DNA of 64,000 nucleotides, from contig ONOU01000003.1 of assembly GCA_900319525.1 (NCBI GenBank), forward strand, positions 148,380-212,379, written 5' to 3'. Below, piece by piece: positions 52,885 through 61,671 of the stretch (its first letter is position 1; each line of letters begins with the position of its first letter). The position numbers and the translations under genes are program-made. This DNA comes from an uncultured Prevotellaceae bacterium. GTDB lineage: Bacteria; Bacteroidota; Bacteroidia; Bacteroidales; Muribaculaceae. The notes beneath the pieces were generated by a model, which was not told where the DNA came from, did no database searches, and saw only the letters and a list, made by a program, of their open reading frames with translations.

Positions 52885-52992
52885 CTTAGGGACGGGAGGG
52901 TCCGCAAACATTACCGGTAGGTCTTGAGAGACACCAGTAACGGCGTGCTGACTATCCCGCAGACTCAACAATTACAGACCAATCATCATAGT
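52885..52992 (+). promoter_or_regulatory. Possibly structured leader before the antiporter gene
   Basis: The spacer has complementary segments: CGGGA near 52894 with TCCCG near 52956, enclosing GTCT-TGAG-AGAC (about 52921-52932). There is no consensus promoter box. It does not match a riboswitch I can recognise, so the structure may be incidental. Confidence 0.2.
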
Positions 52993-53967
52993 ATGGATTA
53001 TATTTTGTTATTGATAGGCTTGGCATTGCTGCTCGTTGCTGCCAACTACCTTGTGGACTCCTCGGTTGCCATTGCGCAGAGGGCGAAGATCTCAAACTTC
53101 ATTATTGGATTAACCATTGTGGGCATTGGTACCAGTGCTCCCGAGTTGTTTGTGTCGGTGTCATCGGCTCTGAAGGGGAGTGGAGACATTGCGATGGGTA
53201 ACGTGTTGGGCTCCAATATCGCCAACGTGTTGCTGATCATGGGTGTGACGGCCCTGATTTTGCCGTTCCCCATTGAGCGGTTGCAACGGCGCCGTGACAT
53301 TCCGTTTGTCATTCTCGCATCGTTGTTTGTGATGCTCATTGCCAACGACACTATTGTGCCCGGCATCCAGGCCAACTCCTTGTCCCGTCTCGATGGCATT
53401 GTGCTGCTCGTCTGCTTCATCGCCTACATGTGCTGGGTCGTTGTCCAGAAGGGGAAGGACCCCAAGAAGGCCCTTGAGGAGGCCGATGAGGAGGCGTCCT
53501 CGTCATTGGCGGGAAAGAATCCCTGGCTGCTGTGGGGCATTGCCGTCGTTTCGCTGGTGGCGCTCATTTGGGGCGGCAACATGTTCCTGGACAGTGCAAA
53601 GAACCTGGCGCGCGCCTGGGGTATGAGCGAGGCGGTTATCGCTATCACCATCGTTGCTGTGGGTACCTCGTTGCCCGAACTGGTGACGGCGGTCATTGCC
53701 GCGAGCAAGAAGAATCCTCAGCTTGCGCTGGGCAATGTCATCGGCAGCAACCTGTTCAATCTGATGTTCATCTTGGGTACGGCATCCTCGGTCAAACCAT
53801 TGCAGTTTGTCGACATTAACATGTGGGACTACGTTGTGATGATGGTTTCGGCTGTAATGCTCTTTATTGTGCTGTACACGTTCAAGAAAAACAAGTTTGA
53901 CCGCATCGAGGGCGCCGTCTTCCTGTTTGGCTATATCGCGTATGTCATTTACCTGCTGCTGCGTTGA
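52993..53967 (+). CDS. Calcium/sodium antiporter, YrbG/CaCA family
   Basis: 324 residues from the ATG at 52993 (MDYILLLIGLALLLVAANYL); the earlier in-frame start at 52924 adds a polar stretch unlike the family. About ten membrane helices in two inverted halves, each with the alpha-repeat ion-binding signature: GIGTSAPELFVSVSSAL ... GNVLGSNIANVLLI, and AVGTSLPELVTAVIAAS ... GNVIGSNLFNLMFI. It exchanges Ca2+ (or a similar cation) for Na+ across the inner membrane. It may be co-transcribed with the T9SS plug gene 56 bases downstream. Confidence 0.9.
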   Translation: MDYILLLIGLALLLVAANYLVDSSVAIAQRAKISNFIIGLTIVGIGTSAPELFVSVSSALKGSGDIAMGNVLGSNIANVLLIMGVTALILPFPIERLQRRRDIPFVILASLFVMLIANDTIVPGIQANSLSRLDGIVLLVCFIAYMCWVVVQKGKDPKKALEEADEEASSSLAGKNPWLLWGIAVVSLVALIWGGNMFLDSAKNLARAWGMSEAVIAITIVAVGTSLPELVTAVIAASKKNPQLALGNVIGSNLFNLMFILGTASSVKPLQFVDINMWDYVVMMVSAVMLFIVLYTFKKNKFDRIEGAVFLFGYIAYVIYLLLR

Positions 53968-54023
53968 CAACACGTTAAACCTGGCAGGCATTTTCCTGTC
54001 CAACCGATAAAACCGCATTAGTT

Positions 54024-55301
54024 ATGATGAATAGAAGCAAATTGACGGCATTGCTGCTGTGCTGCCTGCTGTCACTGGTCGCCATGGCGCAGGACAGGGT
54101 GGATACACGTGTCCACATCTTTGACAATAATGTGCGCTCCCTGAAGGTGTGCCTGGCCAGCAACATGTATGTGCCGCCGGTGCTCATGATGAACAGCGAC
54201 GACCGCCTGATTGTCAACTTCGACTATCTGGATTATGACGTCCATTACCTGCGATACAGTGTCACCCACTGCAATGCCGACTGGCGGCCTTCACAGCTGG
54301 TCGAGAGCGAGTATGTGAGTGGCTTCAACTATGCCGACATCGACGACTATGCCCAGAGCGAGGCCACCTATGTCCACTACTATAACTACCAGTTCATGTT
54401 GCCCAATGCCGACATGGAATTTCTGGTCAGCGGCAATTATCTGCTTAGTGTATATGAGCAGGATGACCCCGACAAGATTCTGTTCCAGACGCGCTTCTCG
54501 TTGTGTGAAGGGCGTGTGAGCGTGTTCCCGCAGGTCACTTCCCGCACTGACGTGGAGTACAACAACCGATACCAGCAGGTGTCGTTTGATGTGCGCTACA
54601 AGCCCAACCAGATTAAGGACCCTTATAGCGAATTCACCTGTGTCGTCAGCCAGAATTCCCGTGAGGACAATGCCGTGACGGTCAACCGTCCCACGATGGT
54701 CGGTGTGGATCATGTGACCTATGAGCACAACCGCGACCTCATTTTCCCTGCCGGCAACGAGTTCCGCCGCTTTGAGACGGTCAATGCCCACAACCTCAAC
54801 ATGGGCGTGCAGTCGATCCGCTATTACGAGCCCATGTATCACGCCACGCTCATGGTCGATGAGCCGCGCAACGAGACACAGTACCTGTATGACCAGACGC
54901 AGTATGGCCGCTTCACTATCCGCAACGCCGAGGCCTATGATGAAAATGCCCTGGAGGCCGATTACATGATCACCCATTTCACGCTCAACACGTTGGGCAA
55001 ACTCAATGGTGGCAATGTGTGGCTTTACGGCGAATTCCTGAACGGCTATCCTGCCGCGCAGTCCATGATGAAGTATGACGCCAGCAGCGGTTGTTATACT
55101 GCCGACCTGTTGCTCAAACAAGGCGCTTACAATTACCTTTACCTCTGGGTCCCTGACGGGACGACTGTCGGCCAGACCTCACGCATCGAGGGCGACCACT
55201 ACGAGACGGTCAACGAGTACCTGGTCAAGGTCTATGACCGCCCCATGGGCGAGCGCTACGACCACTTCGTCGGCTACGGCGTCGCCTACTCCGGCCTCTA
55301 G
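54024..55301 (+). CDS. Type IX secretion system plug protein (DUF5103)
   Basis: 425 residues with a signal peptide (hydrophobic stretch 5-20, ending AMAQD). The sequence is typical of DUF5103: VHIFDNNVRSLKVCLASN at the mature start, RLIVNFDYLDYDVHYLRYSVTHCNADW, then VSGFNYADIDDYAQSEATYVHYYNY. In the structure of the SprA translocon this family closes the periplasmic or lateral gate side as the Plug. Its presence indicates a functional type IX system in the organism, in agreement with the C-terminal tail of the protein at 13248-15449. Confidence 0.88.
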   Translation: MMNRSKLTALLLCCLLSLVAMAQDRVDTRVHIFDNNVRSLKVCLASNMYVPPVLMMNSDDRLIVNFDYLDYDVHYLRYSVTHCNADWRPSQLVESEYVSGFNYADIDDYAQSEATYVHYYNYQFMLPNADMEFLVSGNYLLSVYEQDDPDKILFQTRFSLCEGRVSVFPQVTSRTDVEYNNRYQQVSFDVRYKPNQIKDPYSEFTCVVSQNSREDNAVTVNRPTMVGVDHVTYEHNRDLIFPAGNEFRRFETVNAHNLNMGVQSIRYYEPMYHATLMVDEPRNETQYLYDQTQYGRFTIRNAEAYDENALEADYMITHFTLNTLGKLNGGNVWLYGEFLNGYPAAQSMMKYDASSGCYTADLLLKQGAYNYLYLWVPDGTTVGQTSRIEGDHYETVNEYLVKVYDRPMGERYDHFVGYGVAYSGL

Positions 55302-55328
55302 AGCCCCCATCTCGCATCTTGTCAAGAA

Positions 55329-55365
55329 CACGAATGACCATTAAAGCCCACGAATGGTCATGAAT
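55329..55365 (+). repeat. CACGAAT-type 37-bp element, copy 1
   Basis: CACGAAT, 13 bases, CACGAAT, 3 bases, CATGAAT. It lies just past the stop codon of the GxxExxY gene, in plus orientation, and forms an inverted pair with copy 2. Confidence 0.8.
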
Positions 55366-55369
55366 GTTA

Positions 55370-55885
55370 TTATTGCTCGTTTTTGTCCTCGTCTTTGATT
55401 TTGAGAATATTCATATCTTTGTCAAGAAGGAAACATTCATTAGTTAACGGGTCAAGTCCATAACGCTCACCTTGAAGTTTTGACTGCCCAAAATTGATGA
55501 GGAGCCCAATGGACATTCTGGTGAGCCTCATGTAATTGAAAAGTTGGGCACGGTGAGCTGGTATTAGTTTACTCACCGATTTCAGTTCAACGATGACGTC
55601 GTTTTGAACGACCAAATCCATCTGATAGTGTTTTTCCATTTTTTGGTTTTTATAGAAACACGGGATATTTTTCAAAGTCTCATGGGGGATTCCTTTTGCT
55701 TGCAATTCAAGATGAAGAGCTTCATTATAAAGTGGCTCAAGGAGCCCCCAATTCATCTCCTGGTGAACTTCCATTGCGGCTCCTATTGTCCTGTAAACGA
55801 TTGACTTATATTTCTTGAAGTCCATATTGCTTAAAATATTCATGATAATTCGTGGATATTTATGTTCATTCGTGTTTTTAAGCAT
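55370..55885 (-). CDS. GxxExxY family protein (PD-(D/E)XK nuclease fold)
   Basis: 171 residues, or 157 from the in-frame ATG at 55843. The name-giving motif is G47-L-L-E50-P-L-Y53. A PD-(D/E)XK-type centre is readable: D90 in YQMDLVV, then E100-L-K102 in DVIVELKS. This is the PDDEXK_3/GxxExxY family, whose biological role is unsettled. Start choice is uncertain because the first codons lie in a tandem-duplicated, repeat-containing segment. It is the last gene of a leftward group and is flanked by inverted copies of a 37-bp motif, as if it were a small mobile cassette. Confidence 0.82.
   Translation of the reverse strand: MLKNTNEHKYPRIIMNILSNMDFKKYKSIVYRTIGAAMEVHQEMNWGLLEPLYNEALHLELQAKGIPHETLKNIPCFYKNQKMEKHYQMDLVVQNDVIVELKSVSKLIPAHRAQLFNYMRLTRMSIGLLINFGQSKLQGERYGLDPLTNECFLLDKDMNILKIKDEDKNEQ
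55838..55874 (-). repeat. CACGAAT-type 37-bp element, copy 2
   Basis: Same motif as 55329-55365 but in minus orientation, overlapping the first codons of the GxxExxY frame. Confidence 0.8.
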
Positions 55886-55952
55886 ATCGTCAACTTCACG
55901 GCGTTTATGACATTCGCGTCTTGTAGTCGAGGTAATCCATATTGCTTAAAAT

Positions 55953-55989
55953 ATTCATGATAATTCGTGGATATTTATGTTCATTCGTG
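55953..55989 (-). repeat. CACGAAT-type 37-bp element, copy 3
   Basis: Minus orientation. It arose with the 115-bp tandem duplication. Confidence 0.8.
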
Positions 55990-56018
55990 TTTTTAGAATA
56001 TCGTCAACTTCACGGCGT

Positions 56019-57164
56019 TTATGACATTCGTGTCTTGTAGTCGAGGTAATCAAATTCCCGTAGCACTTCCACGGTGCCGTCCATTCGCTTGAACAGGATG
56101 GCGGGGTGCTGTATGCCGTTAAACATGTTGGTCTTGACGGTCGTGTAGTGGTTCATGTCCTCAAGGGTGATGCGGTCGCCGCGCTTCAACGGCTGCTCAA
56201 AGCTCCAGTCGCCCACAAAGTCGCCGCTCAGGCACGAATTGCCGCCCATGCGGTAGGTCGGCTTTGACGGATCCACCTCGTCGAGCGCCTGTGAGATTTT
56301 GGGTTTGTAGGGCATCTCCAGGCAGTCGGGCATGTGGCAGGCAAACGACACGTCGAGTATCGCCGTGCTGATGCCGCTGTTGCTCACCACATCGACCACG
56401 GTAGCCTCCAGGTCGCCCGTCTGCCAGCACCAGGCGCTGCCGGGTTCCAGGATCAGTTGCAGGTTGGGATAGGCACCCTGGAAGGCGCCCAGCACCTGTT
56501 CCAGGTGGCCGATGTTGTACCCCTCACGGGTCATCAGGTGCCCGCCGCCCATGTTGAGCCACTTGAGTCGCGGCAGGTATTGGCCAAACTGCTGTTTCAA
56601 TGCCAGCAGCACCTTTTCCAGGTCAAAACTCGTGCTCTCGCACAGGGCGTGGAAATGGAAGCCCTCGATGCCCTCGGGCAGCTCCTTGAGGTCGCTGGCC
56701 AGCACGCCAAACCGCGAGCCCGGGCAGCAGGGGTTGTAGATGTCTGTCTCGATAACCGAGCACATCGGGTTCACACGCAGGCCGCAGCTCACCCGCTCGC
56801 CTGGCCAGTCGGCATTGTGCCGGTTCACCTTGTCGGCAAAGCGCTGGTACTGCTCTATCGAGTTGAAGGTGAGGTGCGAGCTGCCGGCGATGTAGGCGTC
56901 GATGGTCTCGTCGGTATAGGCGGGGCAGTAGGTGTGGGTGCGGCACTTCAGTTCGTCGATGGCCAGCAGCATCTCGTTGATTGAGCTGGCGGTCGATTCG
57001 ATGCCGTATTCCCTGAACACGTCAAACGTGCGCCACAGCGCGTTGGCCTTGAAGGCCATGATGATATCCACTCCCGTGCGCTGGGCAACACCGGTAATCA
57101 GTTCGATGTTGCGGCGCAGCTTCTCTTCATACACGATATAATAGGGCGTCTTGTACTCTTCCAT
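56019..57164 (-). CDS. nspC: Carboxynorspermidine decarboxylase
   Basis: 381 residues. A PLP-dependent fold III decarboxylase that converts carboxynorspermidine or carboxyspermidine to norspermidine or spermidine, the alternative polyamine route common in Bacteroidetes. The PLP lysine is K39 in IIMAFKANALW. Further landmarks are GLRVNPM near residue 108, WLNMGGGHLMTREGYN, LEPGSAWCWQTG and MGGNSCLSGDFVGDW, with the catalytic Cys in NSCLSGD. It lies 15 bases downstream of uvrD. Its last codons are inside the 115-bp tandem duplication. Confidence 0.92.
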   Translation of the reverse strand: MEEYKTPYYIVYEEKLRRNIELITGVAQRTGVDIIMAFKANALWRTFDVFREYGIESTASSINEMLLAIDELKCRTHTYCPAYTDETIDAYIAGSSHLTFNSIEQYQRFADKVNRHNADWPGERVSCGLRVNPMCSVIETDIYNPCCPGSRFGVLASDLKELPEGIEGFHFHALCESTSFDLEKVLLALKQQFGQYLPRLKWLNMGGGHLMTREGYNIGHLEQVLGAFQGAYPNLQLILEPGSAWCWQTGDLEATVVDVVSNSGISTAILDVSFACHMPDCLEMPYKPKISQALDEVDPSKPTYRMGGNSCLSGDFVGDWSFEQPLKRGDRITLEDMNHYTTVKTNMFNGIQHPAILFKRMDGTVEVLREFDYLDYKTRMS

Positions 57165-57178
57165 TGTGGTATGCTGGT

Positions 57179-59578
57179 TTAAAGGATTTCAAATTTGGCG
57201 AATTTCAACAGCAGTTTGCGCGTCTGTCCGTCGTGGAAGGCGACATCAATCTTGGCATCGCCACTGGTGTCGATATTGGTGACCGTTCCGCGGCCAAAGC
57301 GCTGGTGCAGTATCTCACATCTCACGCTCAATTCTTCAATTGTGTGGATGGTGAAGTTGCCGCTGCCTGTAGCGGGCGACGGGGTGGGCGAGGGTGATGA
57401 GGCGTGTGGGGTGGGCGTTGCCGTGGGTCTGGGCGAGAGGGGCTTGGGTGCCGGTTTTGGCCTGGTGGGCGTCGTTGTCCGCTCCGTCCGTGTTGTCCGT
57501 GTGGACCAGGGCTCTGCTTCGGTACGATAGCGCGTCCTCTCTCTCGAGGGCACTGGTGCCGAGTTGGTGCTGCCCATGAGCAGGAAGTCTGGGTCTAGGT
57601 CGCGCAGGAATCGGCTCATGACGCAGCTCTTGGTCTGCCCGTTGTGATAACGCGATGTGGCGTAGGTGATGATGCAGTTCTCCTCGGCACGGGTGATGGC
57701 GACATACAAGAGCCGCCGCTCCTCTTCAATCTTGGCAAGCGAGTCGGCGCTCATGGCGCTGGGAAACAGGTCTTCCTCCACGCCCACGATGATGACGTTG
57801 CGAAACTCCAGCCCCTTGGCGGCATGCACGGTCATCAGGGTCACTTTCTCGCCGTCAGGGTCGTTCATGTCCTGGTCGGTGAGCAGGGAGGTCTCGGCCA
57901 GGAAATCCCCGATCTGGCAGTGCTCGTCGCCGCTTTCCTCCTTGACCTGCTGGAAATCGTTCACGGCGTTGATCAGCTCGTCCAGGTTCTCGATGCGGCT
58001 GATGTTCTCGGGCGTGTTGTCGCCCATGAGCACGCTTTTCAGTTTTGTGCGGCGAATGGTCTCCTGGGCTACCGTCATGGCGTCTTTCCCGCTCTGGTTG
58101 AGTTCGATCAGGCCATTGAGCAAGGCGGCAAATCCCTCTAGCTTGGTCAGGGTGCCGCGGTTCACGTTCAGTCCATATTGCTCGGCATGGTTCATTACCT
58201 GCCACAGGCTCACGCCACTCTCGGTAGCGCAGTGGGTCATCTTGCCCACGGTCGTGTCGCCGATGCCGCGCGAGGGATAGTTGATGACGCGCCGCAGGGC
58301 TTCGTCGTCGTCGGGGTTAATGACCAGCCTGAAGTAACAGATTGCATCTTTGACCTCCTTGCGCTGGTAGAACGACAGGCCGCCATAGATGCGGTAGGGG
58401 ATGGCGCTGCGCATGTTGCCGTGCTTGTCACGGCGCCCGCCGTTGCTTAGGGCCTCCTCCAGCACGCGCGACTGGGCGTTGGTGCGGTATAGCACGGCAT
58501 AGTCCTCGTAGCTGTCGCCCTGGCGGGCCTTGAGTGCGGCAATCTGGTTGGCTACCACATAGGCCTCCTCGTAGTCGCTGAAGCACCTGATCACGGGAAT
58601 CCTGTCGCCCACCTGGTTCTTGCTGAACAGGTGCTTGCGTATCTGGCCCTTGTTCTTCTCGATCAGGCTGTTGGCGGCGTCGGTGATGGTCTGGGTGGAG
58701 CGGTAGTTGCGCTCAAGCTTAAAGGTCTTGATGTCGGGGTAGAACCGTTGCAGCCGCAGGATGTTCTCGATGTTGGCCCCGCGAAAGCTGTAGATGCTCT
58801 GGGCATCGTCGCCCACGACGCACAGGCGGTTGTATTTCTTGCTCAGCTGGTGCACGATCAGGTGCTGCGAGAAGTTGGTGTCCTGGTACTCGTCAACGAG
58901 GATGTAACGGAAGAATTCCTGATACCGCTCCAGCACGTCGGGATTGTCGCGCAACAGCAGGTTAGTGTAAAACAGCAGGTCGTCAAAGTCCATCGCTCCG
59001 GCAATGCGGCAGCGGTTCCAGTAGGCCTTGTAGATGGCGGCCGTCTCGGGGCGCTGGGCATCGCGGTCGGCATCGATCAGGGCCTGGTTGCGGGCATAGT
59101 CCTCGGGCGAGATGAGCGCGTTCTTGGCGTTGCTGATCTGGGTCTGGATGCTGGCGGGTTTATACACCTTGTCGTCCAGGCCCATGTCCTTGACGATGAG
59201 TTTGATCAACGAGCGCGAGTCGCTCTGGTCATAGATGGTGAAGTCGGGCTTGAACCCGATGAGCTCGGCATTACGGCGCAGCAGGCGCGAAAAGATGGAG
59301 TGGAATGTGCCCATCCACAGCTGGGCGGCCACGTCGGGGCCTGCCAGCGGCTCGATGCGCTCTCGCATCTCGCGGGCGGCCTTGTTGGTGAACGTGAGTG
59401 CCATGATGCGCCACGGCTCGTAGCCCTGGTGCAGCAGGTGCACGATCTTATAGGTCAGCACGCGCGTTTTGCCCGACCCCGCACCGGCAATCACCAGTTG
59501 TGGGCCGTCGCAATACTCGACTGCGGCGCGCTGCTGCTCGTTCAGATTCTCCAGATATTCTTGTTCATTCGTGGTCAT
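57179..59578 (-). CDS. UvrD/PcrA-type ATP-dependent DNA helicase
   Basis: 799 residues. A superfamily 1A 3'-to-5' helicase for excision and recombination repair. Q-motif LNEQQRAAV, Walker A AGAGSGKT (32-38), motif II VDEYQDTN, motif III GDDAQSIYSFRGA, motif VI YVAITRAEENC. After the helicase core there is an unusual 75-residue linker made almost only of Thr, Pro, Arg and Ser, then a C-terminal Tudor-like domain (QRFGRGTVTNIDTSGDAKIDVAF) as in PcrA. Its first codons (MTTNEQ) are formed by copy 4 of the CACGAAT element. Confidence 0.92.
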   Translation of the reverse strand: MTTNEQEYLENLNEQQRAAVEYCDGPQLVIAGAGSGKTRVLTYKIVHLLHQGYEPWRIMALTFTNKAAREMRERIEPLAGPDVAAQLWMGTFHSIFSRLLRRNAELIGFKPDFTIYDQSDSRSLIKLIVKDMGLDDKVYKPASIQTQISNAKNALISPEDYARNQALIDADRDAQRPETAAIYKAYWNRCRIAGAMDFDDLLFYTNLLLRDNPDVLERYQEFFRYILVDEYQDTNFSQHLIVHQLSKKYNRLCVVGDDAQSIYSFRGANIENILRLQRFYPDIKTFKLERNYRSTQTITDAANSLIEKNKGQIRKHLFSKNQVGDRIPVIRCFSDYEEAYVVANQIAALKARQGDSYEDYAVLYRTNAQSRVLEEALSNGGRRDKHGNMRSAIPYRIYGGLSFYQRKEVKDAICYFRLVINPDDDEALRRVINYPSRGIGDTTVGKMTHCATESGVSLWQVMNHAEQYGLNVNRGTLTKLEGFAALLNGLIELNQSGKDAMTVAQETIRRTKLKSVLMGDNTPENISRIENLDELINAVNDFQQVKEESGDEHCQIGDFLAETSLLTDQDMNDPDGEKVTLMTVHAAKGLEFRNVIIVGVEEDLFPSAMSADSLAKIEEERRLLYVAITRAEENCIITYATSRYHNGQTKSCVMSRFLRDLDPDFLLMGSTNSAPVPSRERTRYRTEAEPWSTRTTRTERTTTPTRPKPAPKPLSPRPTATPTPHASSPSPTPSPATGSGNFTIHTIEELSVRCEILHQRFGRGTVTNIDTSGDAKIDVAFHDGQTRKLLLKFAKFEIL

Positions 59579-59593
59579 TAACGGTCATTCGTG
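59557..59593 (-). repeat. CACGAAT-type 37-bp element, copy 4
   Basis: CACGAAT, 13 bases, CACGAAT, 3 bases, CAAGAAT on the minus strand. It encodes the last residues of the HsdR_N protein and the first residues of the helicase. Confidence 0.75.
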
Positions 59594-60067
59594 TTTTAAA
59601 TTGTTGTATTGTGGAATGTCCTCCAGAAAGCGATAAGTGTTCTTGTCGTAGTCGATTTGGCAGCAATAGTGGTTCAGGCCGTTGCTCACGATCAGGTAAC
59701 GCGCCTTGAGCACCATGTTGTAGCGCACGATCTGGTCAAACGTCTTCTGGGTCACGTTGATGCTCGGCGCCTTGTACTCCACGATGACCAGCGGCTCTCC
59801 CGTGCGGTCGCCCACCACGGTGTCGCAGCGGCGGGCGATGCCGTTCTGGGTGAGCGACACCTCGTTGCCCATGAGCGCGGCAGGAAAGTGCTTGTCGGTA
59901 ATCAGCCACTCGACAAAGTGCTGGCGCACCCATTCCTCGGGCGTGAGCGCCACCCAGCGCTCGCGCAGCCGGTCCCAGATGGCCCACGAGCCATCCTCCC
60001 GCTTCTTCACCTTGTACTCATATTCCGGTAAATTCAACTCCACCATAGTCATTCCATACTCAAACAA
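59585..60067 (-). CDS. HsdR N-terminal-domain (PD-(D/E)XK) protein
   Basis: 160 residues (153 if the ATG at 60046 is used). It matches the stand-alone HSDR_N proteins that contain only the nuclease-like N-terminal domain of type I restriction subunit R. Core residues are D82 (ARRCDTVVGD), E97 and K99 (VIVEYKAPS), then QKTFDQIVRYNMVLKARYLIVSNG. No hsdM or hsdS is nearby, so it is not part of a restriction system here. It is the first gene of the leftward group with uvrD and nspC. Confidence 0.82.
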   Translation of the reverse strand: MFEYGMTMVELNLPEYEYKVKKREDGSWAIWDRLRERWVALTPEEWVRQHFVEWLITDKHFPAALMGNEVSLTQNGIARRCDTVVGDRTGEPLVIVEYKAPSINVTQKTFDQIVRYNMVLKARYLIVSNGLNHYCCQIDYDKNTYRFLEDIPQYNNLKHE

Positions 60068-60148
60068 CAGGAACTACAATGAACAACAAAAACAACACTC
60101 AAATCGAAGACTTGATCCTTGTTCTTGCCTGTTATCCTTTTCTCTTCA

Positions 60149-60156
60149 CAAAAGTA
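60149..60156 (-). promoter_or_regulatory. -7 promoter box of the HsdR_N-uvrD-nspC group
   Basis: TACTTTTG on the minus strand, 81 bases before the ATG at 60067. Confidence 0.5.
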
Positions 60157-60199
60157 CAATAAATGTTCCAGTTTTTTAGTCCCTGGTCCCTAGTTTTTG

Positions 60200-60207
60200 T
60201 ATCTTTG
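60200..60207 (+). promoter_or_regulatory. -7 promoter box of the M64 peptidase gene
   Basis: TATCTTTG, 24 bases before the ATG at 60232. Confidence 0.55.
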
Positions 60208-60231
60208 CAGGAAAAACAAGACCAAGCAATC

Positions 60232-61671
60232 ATGAAAAGAACAATTATCGCGTTACTTCTGGTAGCTGTTGCCGCACTTGCCGCGGTGGCGCAGCAGTTC
60301 GAGGACTATTTTGTGGACCGCACGCTGCGGCTCGACTACATCTTTGCCGGCAACAACCGTGACCAGCAGATCTTCTTTGAGCAGGCCTGTTCCACGCCAC
60401 GCTGGGCAGGGCGCAAGAGCCGTCTGGCCGAGGTGCCCCTCAGGGGCAACGGCCAGATTACCGTCAAGGACCATGCTACGGGCCAGGTGCTGTTTGTGCA
60501 CACCTTCTCGACCCTGTTCCAGGAGTGGCAGGCTACCGAGGAGGCCACCAAGGTCAACAAGGCCTTTGCCGCCAGCTATAATGTGCCCATGCCCAAGCAG
60601 CCCGTTGATGTCACGGTCTCGCTGACTGACTTCCACGGCAAGGTGGTGGGCTCGATGACCCATACCGTTGACCCGGCCGACATCCTCATCCGCCAGCTGG
60701 GTGACAACGGCATCCCCTACCACTACATCTGGAAAGGCAAAACCCTGCCAGCCAGTGAGAAAGCAGCCGATCAGCCCGGCCAGCGCAACTACACGCCCAC
60801 CCAGGGTCCCCTTGACGGCGAGCCCGACATCACCGAGTGCATCGACCTGGCCATCGTCGCCGAGGGCTACACTCGTAGCGAGATGGGCAAGTTCTACAGC
60901 GACTGCCAGCGCGTGGTCGATGCCCTGTTTGCCCATGAGCCCTTCACCTCGTTGAAGAACCGCTTCAACGTCGTCGCCCTGGCTGCCGAGTCGCTCACCA
61001 GCGGCCCCAGCGTGCCCCACCTGGGACGGTGGAGCGCCACGCCCGTTGGCACCCACTACGACACCTTCTACAGCGACCGCTACTTGATGACGCAGGACAT
61101 CCACCGCCTGTATGACGTGCTGTCAGGCGTCCCCTTTGAGCACATCATCGTCCTGGTCAACAGCGACACCTATGGCGGCGGTGGCATCTACAACCAGATC
61201 ACGGTCACCACCAGCGACCATCCCACCTTCTCCCAGGTGTTGGTCCATGAGTTTGGCCATGCCTATGCGGGCCTGGGCGACGAGTACTTCTATGACGACG
61301 GCTACGAGACCATGTATCCCGCCGACACCGAGCCCTGGGAGCCCAACCTGACGACACTTGTCGATTTCCAGAGCAAGTGGGCCGACATGCTGCCCAAGGG
61401 CACGCCCGTGCCCACGCCAGCCGACCCCAAGGTGCCCAACTACCGCAAGATCACCAACGACAAGGAGCAGCGCCTGCTCGACGCCGCCACCCAGCGCGTC
61501 GGCGTGTTTGAGGGTGGGGGATACCAGAGCAAGGGCGTCTATCGTCCCGCCCAGGAGTGCCGCATGAAGGTCAACGAGGTGTCAGCCTTCTGCCCCGTCT
61601 GCTCCCGCGCCATCCAACGCATCACCGACTTCTACACAAGCCATTCGAGCTCGCTATCGCGAGAGGTCTAG
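60232..61671 (+). CDS. Secreted M64 family (IgA peptidase) metallopeptidase
   Basis: 479 residues from the ATG at 60232 (MKRTIIALLLVAVAALAAVAQ, a signal peptide); the frame open to 60163 would begin upstream of the promoter. An N-terminal beta domain (about 25-165) precedes the zinc peptidase domain, with TECIDLAIVAEGYTRSEM near 205 and the zinc motif H339-E-F-G-H343 in VLVHEFGHAYAGLGDEYFY, the extended signature of M64. The founding member cleaves immunoglobulin A; specificity here is unknown. The stop codon lies in a repeat-rich stretch, so the last few codons may be derived from the repeat. Confidence 0.88.
   Translation: MKRTIIALLLVAVAALAAVAQQFEDYFVDRTLRLDYIFAGNNRDQQIFFEQACSTPRWAGRKSRLAEVPLRGNGQITVKDHATGQVLFVHTFSTLFQEWQATEEATKVNKAFAASYNVPMPKQPVDVTVSLTDFHGKVVGSMTHTVDPADILIRQLGDNGIPYHYIWKGKTLPASEKAADQPGQRNYTPTQGPLDGEPDITECIDLAIVAEGYTRSEMGKFYSDCQRVVDALFAHEPFTSLKNRFNVVALAAESLTSGPSVPHLGRWSATPVGTHYDTFYSDRYLMTQDIHRLYDVLSGVPFEHIIVLVNSDTYGGGGIYNQITVTTSDHPTFSQVLVHEFGHAYAGLGDEYFYDDGYETMYPADTEPWEPNLTTLVDFQSKWADMLPKGTPVPTPADPKVPNYRKITNDKEQRLLDAATQRVGVFEGGGYQSKGVYRPAQECRMKVNEVSAFCPVCSRAIQRITDFYTSHSSSLSREV

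Larger units (their letters stand above)
55821..56049. repeat. 115-bp tandem duplication at the nspC/GxxExxY junction
   Basis: 55821-55935 and 55936-56049 are nearly identical (one base shorter, a few substitutions). Each contains the region before the GxxExxY gene and the last codons of nspC, so a remnant of the nspC 3' end is left in the spacer. Confidence 0.9.

Noticed and set aside
59585-60067. Type I restriction-modification system
   Set aside because: Only the HsdR N-terminal-like domain is encoded; no hsdM, hsdS or full-length hsdR is nearby.
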